A stretch of 24,896 bases of DNA from Pirellulales bacterium (GCA_030605745.1 JAUWHT010000048.1:1-24896); one strand, 5' to 3'. Counted from the first letter of the stretch, positions 1-9,230 are shown. Notes: generated by a model from the letters alone, not told the origin. A program made the numbers and translations.

Positions 1-5
1 TGCCG

Positions 6-49
6 GCGGCTGCTAAACGTTTGGCGCCACGTGGACGCGGCTGCTAAAC
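6..49. repeat. Two degenerate tandem copies of a GCGGC-GCTAAAC hairpin repeat
   Basis: The 14-mer GCGGCTGCTAAACG occurs at 6-19 and again at 37-50, a 31-base period. The second copy is part of a 25-base unit (25-49) that matches the unit at 24553-24577 at 23 of 25 positions and, inverted, the unit at 23459-23483. The unit is a hairpin in its intact form (7-bp stem, loop TGGA). The first copy is cut by the window edge or degenerate. This is a dispersed intergenic repeat family; its mobility is not shown. Confidence 0.6.
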
Positions 50-102
50 GCACACGTGTCATCATACCAAACGTTACTGCTTTTCACGAGTTGTCTTCTG
101 CC

Positions 103-228
103 GTGCCGAAGCGTCCGCCGAAACTGATCCTGGCTAGTCGATCGCCGCGTCGGGCCGAGTTGCTTGCCGCGGCAGGCTACCAGTTCGAGGTTCGTCCGCC
201 GGCAGAGATGGCCGAGATGCTGGGGTGA
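103..228 (+). pseudogene. maf: Fragment of Maf-type nucleotide pyrophosphatase
   Basis: The frame encodes PKLILASRSPRRAELLAAAG followed by YQFEVRPP, the conserved N-terminus of the Maf/YhdE family, house-cleaning pyrophosphatases that hydrolyse non-canonical nucleoside triphosphates. SxSPRR is the family substrate-binding motif. The frame stops at 228 after only about 41 codons, whereas full Maf proteins are about 190-210 residues; the catalytic and C-terminal parts are absent and I find no continuation in any frame downstream. The start is uncertain: GTG at 103 fits the family N-terminus, and the frame is open back to a GTG at 31, but that stretch is repeat DNA. After ...FEVRPP the residues no longer look like Maf, so an internal deletion or replacement is likely. 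Palindromic repeats lie on both sides. I read it as a decayed remnant. Confidence 0.7.
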
Positions 229-241
229 TTTGCGAAGCAGC

Positions 242-284
242 ACAGGCATCTTGCCTGTTCCCAGGCTGGAAGCCTGTACGACAG
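242..284. repeat. Cluster of three short hairpins
   Basis: Three perfect small palindromes lie end to end: ACAGGC-atctt-GCCTGT (242-258), CAGGCT-gga-AGCCTG (262-276) and CTGT-acg-ACAG (274-284, overlapping the second). The first two share the CAGGC core, so they look like related units of a dispersed palindromic repeat. They begin 14 bases after the premature stop of the Maf fragment. No coding sense is seen here. Confidence 0.55.
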
Positions 285-298
285 TCTTTGGGCGCACG

Positions 299-382
299 AA
301 AAAAGCCGCTCGGCGGCATATCTCTCCCCAAGCACACCGGCTGAGGTGTGCGTAATATGGAGAACTGCGCGGGAGCGGCTTT
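299..382 (-). terminator. Structured rho-independent terminator of the HU gene
   Basis: Read on the minus strand, 17 bases after the HU stop codon, the sequence forms AAAGCCGCTC (382-373) pairing with GAGCGGCTTT (311-302), followed by a run of T's (304-299). Inside lies a perfect 7-bp hairpin, GCACACC / GGTGTGC (332-338 with 345-351, 6-base loop), and a further TCTCC / GGAGA pairing between the two. The final stem plus T-run fits intrinsic termination. The long interior is unusual for a simple terminator and could mark a structured 3' UTR or small RNA. Confidence 0.6.
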
Positions 383-398
383 GGTCGGTACGTGCCGA

Positions 399-734
399 CT
401 ACCTGGCCACCATGTCTTTGAGGCTCTTCAGTGGCCGCACTTTGACCTTGTTGCTGGCCGGCCGTGCGGCGACGTCCATCAGTTCACCCGGCCGAAACGG
501 GTTGGGAACATCCTTCTTGGCCGGCCGGGCCGGTATCCTTTTCTTCTCGATCTTCAGCAGACCGGGAATGGCAAAGACACCCGGGCCTCGGGGGCCGAGA
601 CTCCTTTTGATCTCGGCTGCCAACGCATCCATGACGGCGGCCACCTGCTTTCTGGTCAGGTCCGTCGCGTTGGCGATGCTGTTAAAGATCTCGGTCTTGG
701 TCGGCGCTTTCTTCGCCTTGGCTACTTTCGCCAT
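399..734 (-). CDS. HU-family DNA-binding protein
   Basis: A 111-residue basic protein. After a lysine/alanine-rich leader (MAKVAKAKKAPTKTEIF) it aligns along the whole HU/IHF fold: helices TKTEIFNSIANATDLTRKQV and AAVMDALAAEIKRSL (about residues 12-45), the beta core GPGVFAIPGLLKIEKKRIPA, the DNA-intercalating arm with PNPFRPGE (in place of the usual RNPxTGE, keeping the key proline), and the C-terminal VKVRPLKSLKDMV helix. HU proteins bend and compact DNA in the nucleoid as dimers. The start at 734 is fixed by a near-perfect Shine-Dalgarno; the frame stays open upstream to about 1022 but that part has no HU similarity. It is transcribed alone, divergently from the large plus-strand genes, and ends in a strong terminator. 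The family is clear; which HU paralogue cannot be said. Confidence 0.9.
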   Translation of the reverse strand: MAKVAKAKKAPTKTEIFNSIANATDLTRKQVAAVMDALAAEIKRSLGPRGPGVFAIPGLLKIEKKRIPARPAKKDVPNPFRPGELMDVAARPASNKVKVRPLKSLKDMVAR

Positions 735-742
735 AACTTTTA

Positions 743-750
743 CCCTCCTT
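743..750 (-). promoter_or_regulatory. Strong Shine-Dalgarno for the HU gene
   Basis: The minus strand reads AAGGAGGG, ending 8 bases before the ATG at 734. It is the best anti-16S match in the window and decides the HU start against the longer upstream frame. Confidence 0.8.
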
Positions 751-771
751 GTGAGGTTCCAGAGGTAACAA

Positions 772-788
772 TTTGTCCGTCCGACAAA
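772..788. promoter_or_regulatory. Possible operator palindrome in HU leader
   Basis: TTTGTC-cgtcc-GACAAA is a perfect 6-bp inverted repeat with a 5-base centre, 38 bases upstream of the HU start. Further up on the minus strand, TTGCAA (about 824-819) and TTAATC 17 bases later could be a weak sigma-70-like pair, which would put this palindrome in the transcribed leader. It could be a protein-binding site or an RNA hairpin; both ideas are inference. Confidence 0.3.
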
Positions 789-852
789 GTGGACTCGATG
801 ATTAAAGTCATTTTGGCGAGAATTGCAACCCCGAAACCGGTCTAAACCCGAG

Positions 853-899
853 AAAAAACGGGGAAAACGGCTGCGGAGCCCATTTTTTCCCTGTTTTTT
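853..899. terminator. Symmetric bidirectional terminator-like hairpin
   Basis: AAAAAACGGGGAAAA (853-867) pairs with TTTTCCCTGTTTTTT (885-899) at 14 of 15 positions with one G-T. It encloses a small hairpin GGCT-gcgg-AGCC (869-880). Both strands therefore give a stem ending in a run of six T's. It sits between the divergent HU and propeller genes, where a terminator has no obvious gene to end, so it may act as an insulator, an attenuator or the end of a small RNA. Confidence 0.5.
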
Positions 900-960
900 G
901 ACCCTGCCGTGCAATTCTTCCAGACCTAACGGCCTTTTTCCGGTTAGAACAGGGCGGGTC
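900..960. other. Second inverted-repeat structure in the divergent gap
   Basis: Directly after the preceding hairpin, CCCTG (902-906) can pair with CAGGG (950-954), enclosing CTAACGG (926-932) with CCGGTTAG (940-947), which pair with one bulge around a T-rich loop. Beyond it, to the next gene, the gap holds AACTGCCGCACC (about 963-974, a fragment of the GTGCGGCAGTT repeat family seen at 5835), a run of C and no further gene. It may be part of a structured leader for the large downstream gene. Confidence 0.35.
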
Positions 961-1105
961 AAACTGCCGCACCCCCCCCAGCAGACAGGTATTCCCTGGT
1001 GTTGGTCCGCGGCGCTTGCCAACTCGGGGGGTATCTTCTATGATAGGAAATTGTTTCCTTCAGAAACTTTCTACCGGCCAATTGCTACTAATGTGCGGAC
1101 TGCAT

Positions 1106-4100
1106 ATGAAAGCTATATCGTTGGCACTCACCATCTTGGGTATGGTAGGGCCGATGGTTTCCTCGGCTCAGATCATCATGAGAATGGGGCCGGTCCAAGT
1201 CGGCGGCGCCAACCGGCCAGATTCAAACGGCGAGCTGGCCGAAAACGTATTCCTACCAGCCGAACGGACCGTGCTGCGCCGGCTGGCAACGGCCCGTGAT
1301 CTGATCAAACAAAAGCGTTACGGCGAAGCCGTCCACTACCTGGGGGCCATCCTGGACGGTCCGGAAGACTATTTCTTTCAACCGGACAAGGATGGGCCAA
1401 TCTACCGCAGCCTCAAGGTGGAAGCCCAGCGGTTGATCGGGCAGATGCCGCCGAGCGGTCACGAACTGTATCAACTCCAATTTGGCATGCGGGCAGAACG
1501 GACGCTCGCTGAAGTGGTTTCCACCGGCGATCCGGCTGGTCTGGCCGAGGTTTCGCGGCGTTTCTTTCATACCCGCTCCGGCTACGAAGCGACACTGTTG
1601 CTGGGAATCGACCATCTCGACCACGGCCGACCGTTGGCCGGGGCGCTTACTCTACAACGGCTACGGGTAGCTCTCCGCGGCGACGATCGGTTCGAGCCCA
1701 CCTTGTCGCTGGCGCTGGCCACCTGTTGGATTCGGGCCGGTATGCCGGACAAGGCCGAGGACGTCCTACTGGGGCTGAAGAGGCAGAAAGGGGATCTTGC
1801 CATTCAGGTTGCCGGCAGGCGGGTGCCGCTGTTCAGCAACGACGGCGAAGCGCTGAGTTGGCTGGCCGAGTTGATCGGCCCGCAAGGTGTCGCTCACCCG
1901 GCAAAGGCCGACTGCTGGGCAATGTTCCGCGGCAATGCCTCGCGCAACGCGACGACCAGCGGCAGTCCTCCGCTGTTGAACGTCCGATGGCGAATTCCGG
2001 CCACCGATGACGCGGCACTACAAGGTATCTTGCGGCAGCTTCGTCAGATGTATGAGGACCAGGGCATTTCCACCTTGCCGGGGCTGCATCCGCTGGTCGT
2101 CGACGACGTGGTCCTGATGCGGACTTCGCGGGACCTATTGGCGGTCGACTTTGTAACCGGCAAGCGTCTGTGGGAAGTTCCGGAGGATGATGCCTTGGAA
2201 GAATCGCTCGGCAGCGCCGGTTTGGGGTCGCTGTTGCTGCGGTCACACTACTTCGCGGCTGTCTTGGGGTTCCGGATGTGGGACGACGCTGCTTACGGTA
2301 CGATGAGCAGCGACGGCCGGTTGGTGTTCACCATCGAGGACTTGGGAATCGGGATCGGCGGCATCTCCCCGCAGCAAATGGTGATGGTGATCGGCGGGCG
2401 GGCCAGGGGCACCAAGGGACGCAAGACACACAATCGATTGGCCGCGCACGATATCCACACCGGCAAATTGAAGTGGCACCTCGGCGGCCCCGCCGATCAG
2501 TTCGCCTTGCGCGAAGCCGGAGCATTCTTTCTTGGTCCGCCGCTGCCGCTGATGGGGCGGCTCTACGTGCTGGCGGAGATCAACGGAGAAATCCGCCTGT
2601 TGGCGTTGGATGCCGAGACGGGCGATCTCTGCTGGTCGCAGCAACTGGCCGTCGTCTCGCGTAACATCCTCGCGGATCCGGTGCGCCGTCTGGCCGGGGC
2701 TTCACCTTCGTATGCCGAGGGGATCCTGGTTTGCCCCACGTCCGCCGGCGCGGTGGTGGCCGTCGATCTGGCCACTCGATCACTGTTGTGGGGTTATCGT
2801 TACCGCGTACTCAAGGCGCCTCGGCATCATGTGAATTTCGTCGCCTTGCGAATGGGGGGGCGTTCGGGACCGCTCGAGCGTTGGGTCGACGCCACGGCTT
2901 CCGTGGTGGATGGTTGCGTGTTGGTGACGCCGCCCGACTCGGATTCGCTGCATTGTCTGAACCTGATCGACGGCACGCCGCGGTGGACGTACCCCCGACA
3001 GGACGGCCTCTACGTAGCCTGCGCCCACCAGGGCAACGTGGTGCTGGTCGGCCGCCGGCAGGTACGGGCCCTTTCCCTGTCCGAAGTCGACACATCCAAA
3101 GTCAAAGCAGCCCAAACGACCGAAGGCAAAACTGAAAAGGAAGTGACAGTCACCAGACCGAAGCTGGCCTGGGGCGGCCGGACCGTGGAATTGCCCGAGG
3201 GCAGCACGCCCAGCGGCCGCGGGTTCTATGGCGGCGGCCATTACTTCATCCCGCTGAGCACTGCGGAAGTCGTTGCCGTCGACCTCCGCGCCGGCAAGGT
3301 GAGCCACGTGTCCAGGTCCCGCAAGGGTATCGTGCCGGGTAACCTGATCTGTTACAAGGGGAAGGTGCTCTCGCAGGGCTTCGACTCGCTGGATATTTTC
3401 TACCAGTTGGACACGGCCCGCCAGCAGGTGGATCGGCGGCTAGCCACAAAGGCCGACGACCCGGTAGCCCTGTCGCTTAAGGGCGAAATCCTCGCAGATG
3501 AGGGCAAGCAAGCTAAGGCCATCGCCTGTTTTCGCCGCGCCTACCAGCTCAGTGCCAACCCCAGAACCCGAAACCTGTTACGCGACGCGCTGCTAGACGG
3601 GCTGCGACTAGACTTTGCGACCCATCGCGACCGGGCGGAAGAGATCGAACGGCTGTTGGACGAACCCCAGCAGCGGGCGACCTACCTGCGGCTGATGGCG
3701 ACCGGGCTGCGTCAAGCGGGTGAGCGGCGCGCGGCGCTGGATCATTACTTGAAACTGGTCGAACTCGATCAGGACCATTGCCAGTTGGAGGCCGTCAGTA
3801 AATCGCATTCGGTGCGCCGTGACCGGTGGATCCAAGTACAGTTGGCGGCGTTACGCCGCGAGGCCAACGAGGAGACGTTGGCGGCGATTGATCTGTCGAT
3901 CGAAGATCGGCTGCAAACGGCCATCGATGCCCCCGGCGCCGACTCCTTGCGGCAGTTCCTCGCGTACTTCGGCAACCACCCGACCGCAGGCAAGGCCCGG
4001 CGCGAGTTGGTCCGCCGCCTTGGGGAGTCCGGCAGACTGCTTGAGGCCGAAATGCTGCTCTGGCCCGAGCAACGGTCGCCGGATCGGGCCACTGCCGGGG

Positions 4101-5821
4101 CGGCCGTGGCCGAATTGGCCGAATTGCTCCGCCGGGGAGAGCAGCCTGAGGACGCCGCCCTGTGCTACCGCCGGCTCGGCGAGGAGTTTTCAGATGTAGT
4201 CTGCCGGGGCGGGAAAACCGGAAAGGAACTCCTAGACGCGCTGCCCCACAACTGGCCCGTTGCCAAAGTGCTTCACCGCGACGTCCAATGGCCGGTGGGC
4301 AAGGTGGAAGTGGAGAAGAAGTCAATCAAGGCCTCGCGCAACAGCAGTTTCGGCCGGTATTCGTTGCCGTATCGAGGCAGCCGCGGCCCGTTCTTCGCCG
4401 ATACGACGATCCGCTTCGACCAGAACCAGCGGATGATCCTGGGGCGTGATGGCTTGGGGATCCGGCAGTGGGAGGCCTCGCTGGTCGAGCCGGGCGTGCG
4501 GCGATATCGTCTGCCTTTCACTCAGGGCCTGACTCACGGGCGTGTCCACGGCCACCTTTTGTTGGTGTCGACGGGCTACAAGATCATGGCCGTGGACACA
4601 TTGGACACCGGCCAGGACGGCAAGCGCAAACTGCTCTGGAGCCGCCAGGACCTGACCGATACAAGCCAGTACATGGCCCATTTTCGCCGGATCCCCATCC
4701 AGTTGGTCGCTCAGGTGCAGCATTTTAATCTGCTGTCCATGTCCAGGAACAGGCAGAATGCGTTGGGGCCGGTCACCAGCCGGCACGTCATCTTCCAGCG
4801 GCACCGGAACCTGGTGGCGGCCGACCCGCTCACTGGGGATATCCTCTGGGTTCGGCGCGACGTTCCGCCGGCACGCGCGCTGTGCGGCGATGATGAGTTC
4901 GTCTTTGTGCTTGTTAACGACCAGCCGCAGGCCATGGTCTTCCGGGCCTTGGACGGGGAACTGCTGGGAACGCGCAAGCTGCCGCCGCCCATCGAACCCA
5001 TTCGCAGGCCCGACGGCACACAACAAATGTTCCCCTGCATCGCTCCCATCGGCCGGCAAGTCCTCGTTTGGCGTCAGGACGGCGGGCACCGAGTCTTGGA
5101 GTTGTTTGATCTTTGGGAACAACGTCTGGTGCGGCCCGCGCGGAAGTTCGCCGCCGGTGCGAAGGGTTGCTTGGTCGAGGACGAGGCGATGGGGGTGCTC
5201 GAGCCGGATGGGCATTTCGTGTTGTTGGCGCTGAGCGACGGCCGGACGATTGTCGATACGAAACTCGAGCTGGACGACTCCGTGACGGAGATTGTCGTGT
5301 TTCGCTCGGGCGATCAATACGTGCTGGTAACGCACAGTCTTAAGCCGAACAAACTCGGGATCCAGCGGCTACCCGGCGCCTTGTGTAAACCGATTGTCAA
5401 CGGCAAGGTCTACTTGTTCGACCGCCTGGGCAATCCGCAGTGGCCGGGGCCGGTGACGATCGAACACCAACAGGTTTTGTTGGACCAGCCCGGCCGCCTG
5501 CCGGTGCTCACCTTCGCCTGCCAAATATACGATCGGACGAAGCAGGGCTCCACGCGGGTTCGAGTACGCGTTTTGTGCATCGATAAGCGGACCGGGCAGA
5601 AGGTCTTTGAAGACGTCTTTGACAATCCGACCAGCATGTTCGAGATTCGCGGCAATCCCCAAGCGAATACCGTCGAGGTGCGCCTGGATCGCAACATCGT
5701 CACGCTGACCTTCACCGACGAACAGTCCGGGTCTTCCGAGCCGGAGCAGCGGGCTACCGTCACGTGCGCCCTGTTGAAGGTCTTGTGGAAGGCTGCCGCC
5801 AGCGCGCAATTGGAGAAATAA
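1106..5821 (+). CDS. Giant secreted protein with two PQQ-type beta-propellers and TPRs
   Basis: About 1571 residues. The start at 1106 gives a standard signal peptide (MKAISLALTILGMVG...VSSAQ); an in-frame ATG at 1040, preceded by a G-run, would add 22 residues. Order: a helical TPR-like part (about 40-250), then WD40/PQQ blades (about 270-770) with repeated vDxxTGkxxW motifs such as AVDFVTGKRLWEV, AHDIHTGKLKWHL, ALDAETGDLCWSQ and CLNLIDGTPRWTY. A TPR block follows (about 775-1030, e.g. LKGEILADEGKQAKAIACFRR), then a second propeller (about 1095-1530) with AADPLTGDILWVRRD. PQQ-like repeats of this kind in planctomycetes usually belong to exported scaffolds rather than quinoprotein dehydrogenases; I see no dehydrogenase active site. 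Role: probably extracytoplasmic protein-binding scaffold. It opens the plus-strand block and lies 111 bases before the next gene. Confidence 0.8.
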   Translation: MKAISLALTILGMVGPMVSSAQIIMRMGPVQVGGANRPDSNGELAENVFLPAERTVLRRLATARDLIKQKRYGEAVHYLGAILDGPEDYFFQPDKDGPIYRSLKVEAQRLIGQMPPSGHELYQLQFGMRAERTLAEVVSTGDPAGLAEVSRRFFHTRSGYEATLLLGIDHLDHGRPLAGALTLQRLRVALRGDDRFEPTLSLALATCWIRAGMPDKAEDVLLGLKRQKGDLAIQVAGRRVPLFSNDGEALSWLAELIGPQGVAHPAKADCWAMFRGNASRNATTSGSPPLLNVRWRIPATDDAALQGILRQLRQMYEDQGISTLPGLHPLVVDDVVLMRTSRDLLAVDFVTGKRLWEVPEDDALEESLGSAGLGSLLLRSHYFAAVLGFRMWDDAAYGTMSSDGRLVFTIEDLGIGIGGISPQQMVMVIGGRARGTKGRKTHNRLAAHDIHTGKLKWHLGGPADQFALREAGAFFLGPPLPLMGRLYVLAEINGEIRLLALDAETGDLCWSQQLAVVSRNILADPVRRLAGASPSYAEGILVCPTSAGAVVAVDLATRSLLWGYRYRVLKAPRHHVNFVALRMGGRSGPLERWVDATASVVDGCVLVTPPDSDSLHCLNLIDGTPRWTYPRQDGLYVACAHQGNVVLVGRRQVRALSLSEVDTSKVKAAQTTEGKTEKEVTVTRPKLAWGGRTVELPEGSTPSGRGFYGGGHYFIPLSTAEVVAVDLRAGKVSHVSRSRKGIVPGNLICYKGKVLSQGFDSLDIFYQLDTARQQVDRRLATKADDPVALSLKGEILADEGKQAKAIACFRRAYQLSANPRTRNLLRDALLDGLRLDFATHRDRAEEIERLLDEPQQRATYLRLMATGLRQAGERRAALDHYLKLVELDQDHCQLEAVSKSHSVRRDRWIQVQLAALRREANEETLAAIDLSIEDRLQTAIDAPGADSLRQFLAYFGNHPTAGKARRELVRRLGESGRLLEAEMLLWPEQRSPDRATAGAAVAELAELLRRGEQPEDAALCYRRLGEEFSDVVCRGGKTGKELLDALPHNWPVAKVLHRDVQWPVGKVEVEKKSIKASRNSSFGRYSLPYRGSRGPFFADTTIRFDQNQRMILGRDGLGIRQWEASLVEPGVRRYRLPFTQGLTHGRVHGHLLLVSTGYKIMAVDTLDTGQDGKRKLLWSRQDLTDTSQYMAHFRRIPIQLVAQVQHFNLLSMSRNRQNALGPVTSRHVIFQRHRNLVAADPLTGDILWVRRDVPPARALCGDDEFVFVLVNDQPQAMVFRALDGELLGTRKLPPPIEPIRRPDGTQQMFPCIAPIGRQVLVWRQDGGHRVLELFDLWEQRLVRPARKFAAGAKGCLVEDEAMGVLEPDGHFVLLALSDGRTIVDTKLELDDSVTEIVVFRSGDQYVLVTHSLKPNKLGIQRLPGALCKPIVNGKVYLFDRLGNPQWPGPVTIEHQQVLLDQPGRLPVLTFACQIYDRTKQGSTRVRVRVLCIDKRTGQKVFEDVFDNPTSMFEIRGNPQANTVEVRLDRNIVTLTFTDEQSGSSEPEQRATVTCALLKVLWKAAASAQLEK

Positions 5822-5834
5822 CAAGAGATAATAT

Positions 5835-5908
5835 GTTGGTGCGGCAGTTGCACTGCCGCATCCCGTAGTTGCGACCGGAGATTCGGCAGGACAACTGCCG
5901 GACCAACG
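5835..5908. repeat. Inverted pair of GTTGGTGCGGCAG repeats
   Basis: GTTGGTGCGGCAGTTG (5835-5850) and CAACTGCCGGACCAAC (5893-5908) are inverted copies matching at 15 of 16 positions. Within the left arm TGCGGCAGT-tgc-ACTGCCGCA (5840-5860) is a perfect 9-bp hairpin, and within the right arm CGGCAG-gacaa-CTGCCG (5884-5900) is another. Related pieces occur near 963, 14250 and 19345. It lies right after the stop of the propeller gene and could act as its transcription end or mRNA stabiliser. Confidence 0.6.
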
Positions 5909-5932
5909 GTCGGACATTGCCACGGCCCACCT

Positions 5933-6961
5933 ATGAAAATACGACCAGGACTGCTAATCATTTTACTGGCAGCGCTACTGCTGTCGATGGCCAATGCGGC
6001 AACCGCAGGAACGACTGCCGACGTCAGGCGGGTAACCGCGCGGGGTTTGCAGTGGCTGGCCTCCCGGCAGTCGCGGCTGGGACACTGGACGGCGAAGAAC
6101 AGCCGATATCCTACCGCGATGACCGCCCTGGCCGGGATTGCCCTGCTGAGCGAAGGATCGACCACCACCCAGGGCAAATACGCGCCCAACATCCGTCGCG
6201 CGGTCGATTACCTGCTAAGCCGCAGCCGCAGCAATGGCCTGATTGGCGACCCGTTGACCGACGACCGCTACACGTACGGTCATGGGTTTTCCATGCTCTT
6301 TCTTTCTGAAGTCTTGGGTGAAGAGGAAGACGTCGACCGGCGCGAGCAATTGGTCGACGTGCTCAGCCGGGCGGTGGTGTTTACAGGCCGGGCCCAAACA
6401 GCAGCCGGAGGCTGGGGATACGTCAGTGCCAAGGACGGCGGTGGGTTCGACGAGGGCTCGACCACGATTACCCAGGTGCAGGGGCTGCGCGGGTGCCGCA
6501 ACGCTGGAATCCCCGTCCCCAAGGAAATTGTCGACAAGGCAATCCAATACATCAAGAACTGCACTACGCCTGAGGGCGGAGTACGATACAACTCGAAAGG
6601 CGGCGGCGGCGGCCGCCCGGCTATCACCGCCGCGGCCATCGCCTGTCTGTTCAACGCCGGCGACTACGACAGCCAGTACGTGCCGAAGATCATGAAATAC
6701 TGCAAGAGGAACCTGTTGAACATCTCCAACCGGGGCTTCGGCCATTGGCATTACGCACATTACTACTTCGCCCAGGTTATGTACCGCGAGGGCGGAAAAC
6801 AGTGGGAAGACTACCGCGATAAGATCTACGCTCGGATCATCTCAGAGGCCGCCTCCAACGGGTCCTGGAGCCAGGGGCATGTCGGGGCGGTCTATACCAC
6901 GTCGATCAACCTAACCATCCTGCAATTGCCATACGGGATGTCGCCGATTTACCAACGTTGA
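5933..6961 (+). CDS. Exported prenyltransferase/squalene-cyclase-fold repeat protein
   Basis: 342 residues with a clear signal peptide (MKIRPGLLIILLAALLLSMA, cleavage probably near residues 22-26). The mature part has the repeated helical hairpins of the alpha/alpha-toroid superfamily: AVDYLLSRSRSNG, AAGGWGYVSAKDGGGFDEGS, YIKNCTTPEGGVRYNS and ITAAAIACLFNAG, with the typical G-G-W/V-Y turns between helices. It is much shorter than squalene-hopene cyclases (over 600 residues) and lacks their catalytic DxDD motif, so cyclase activity is unlikely. Related exported toroid proteins are common in planctomycetes and are of unknown function; binding a ligand or a partner protein is the simplest guess. 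No good ribosome site is visible before the ATG. Confidence 0.75.
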   Translation: MKIRPGLLIILLAALLLSMANAATAGTTADVRRVTARGLQWLASRQSRLGHWTAKNSRYPTAMTALAGIALLSEGSTTTQGKYAPNIRRAVDYLLSRSRSNGLIGDPLTDDRYTYGHGFSMLFLSEVLGEEEDVDRREQLVDVLSRAVVFTGRAQTAAGGWGYVSAKDGGGFDEGSTTITQVQGLRGCRNAGIPVPKEIVDKAIQYIKNCTTPEGGVRYNSKGGGGGRPAITAAAIACLFNAGDYDSQYVPKIMKYCKRNLLNISNRGFGHWHYAHYYFAQVMYREGGKQWEDYRDKIYARIISEAASNGSWSQGHVGAVYTTSINLTILQLPYGMSPIYQR

Positions 6962-7012
6962 ACGCCCACATGCACGAGGTTTAGGGCCCGCGCAAAAATA
7001 ACTTGATCAATT

Positions 7013-7091
7013 GGGTGGCACGCCCTGAGGAACGAAGGGCGTGTTGAGCCGGGCGCCCACGCTCTTCGCTGTGCTCAGGGACGTGCCACCC
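7013..7091. repeat. 79-bp long imperfect hairpin element
   Basis: Nested complementary segments run from both ends to the centre: GGGTGGCAC (7013-7021) with GTGCCACCC (7083-7091), CCCTGAG (7023-7029) with CTCAGGG (7074-7080), and CGAAGGGCGTG (7033-7043) with CACGCTCTTCG (7058-7068, one G-T), leaving a 14-base loop. About 27 pairs are formed. It fills most of the gap between the toroid gene and moxR and is separate from the cloverleaf family. It could end the upstream transcript, be a mobile palindrome, or both. Confidence 0.65.
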
Positions 7092-7147
7092 TCGCTCAAA
7101 CTTGTACAGGTTTAGCCATCACCACCCTGAACACGACGGAACACACA

Positions 7148-8203
<1,056 letters not shown>

Positions 8204-9126
8204 AACGCTCAGACGGATTGCACGGCTGGACCTGCGTGCCCGGCACGTGGTCGAGGGCTTCCTGGCCGGCATGCACCGCAGCTCGCACTTCGGCCAATCC
8301 GTCGAATTCCTCCAGCACCGCGAGTACGCCTGGGGCGACGACCTGCGGTACGTCGACTGGAAGGTCTGGGCGAAGCAGGACCGGTTCTACGTGAAGCAGT
8401 TTGAGGAAGACACGAACCTCCGCTGCACGCTGCTGTGCGACGTTTCGGCCAGCATGCGCTACGGCTCCCAGGCGATGAACAAGTACGAGTACGGCTGCAC
8501 AATTGCGGTCAGCCTGGCGTACCTGTTGCTCCGCCAGCAGGACGCGGTCGGCTGTGTCGCCTTCGACGATTCGACCCGCATGATTGTCCCACTGCGAACC
8601 AGGCGAAACCATCTGGATTCGATCATCCGGGCACTCAACGTGAGCGAGCCGGAGAACAAGACCGAGATGTACCAGATTCTGCAAAAGGTGGCCGAGACCT
8701 ATCCGCGCCGCGGGCTGGTGGTATTGGTCTCCGATCTGCTGGTGGGTCGGGAGGGACTGTTCCGGGGACTAAAGCTGTTGCGAAGCCGCGGCCATGACGT
8801 GATGGTTTTCCACGTGATGGACGACGACGAGTTGGATTTCCCCTTCACCGGCCCCACGCGCTTCGAGGGGCTCGAACTGCCGGAGCATCTCCGCTGCAAT
8901 CCCCGGGCGTTGCGCGAGGGGTACCTGGCTTCGCTGAGCAGCTACCTGGAAGAGGTCCGCCGCGGCTGCGTGCGAAACAACGTTGATTATTCCTTGCTGC
9001 GGACCAGCGAGCCGCTCAGCGCAGTCTTGGCCGCTTATCTGAGCAACCGGTTGGGCAGGCATCATAGGAATTGAAAATTGCGTAACATTTCAGCCATCAG
9101 AAGTTTTCGTTGATTCTTGCGGTCGC

Positions 9127-9186
9127 AATAGCCGGGGGGCAACGCCCCGCGGTGATGCACCCGCGACGCGTTGCGTCCCGGCTATT
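9127..9186. repeat. Cloverleaf palindromic element, copy A (60 bp)
   Basis: Every base fits a four-way junction: outer stem AATAGCCGGG (9127-9136) with CCCGGCTATT (9177-9186); hairpin 1 GGGC-aac-GCCC (9137-9147); hairpin 2 CGCGG-8-base loop-CCGCG (9148-9165); hairpin 3 ACGC-gtt-GCGT (9166-9176). Copies B (inverted) and C lie in the next two gaps. The stems differ between copies but remain paired. Confidence 0.85.
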
Positions 9187-9230
9187 ACAGTAATCTGTGT
9201 GGGTGTGACAATTGGCGATGGATCAATGTC

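Noticed and set aside
735..1022. N-terminal extension of the HU gene (frame open upstream on the minus strand)
   Set aside because: No HU-like residues in the extension, it runs through the hairpin at 853-899, and a near-perfect Shine-Dalgarno fixes the start at 734.
4322..5335. Open frame of about 337 codons on the minus strand
   Set aside because: Antisense to the second propeller of the large secreted protein; composition is that of a shadow frame.
5933..6961. Squalene-hopene cyclase
   Set aside because: Too short, carries a signal peptide and lacks the DxDD catalytic motif; only the fold is shared.
9127..9186. Cloverleaf copy A as a tRNA gene
   Set aside because: At 60 bases with 3-base loops on two arms it lacks the tRNA arm lengths, the T-loop and the anticodon-loop pattern, and it occurs in three variable copies.
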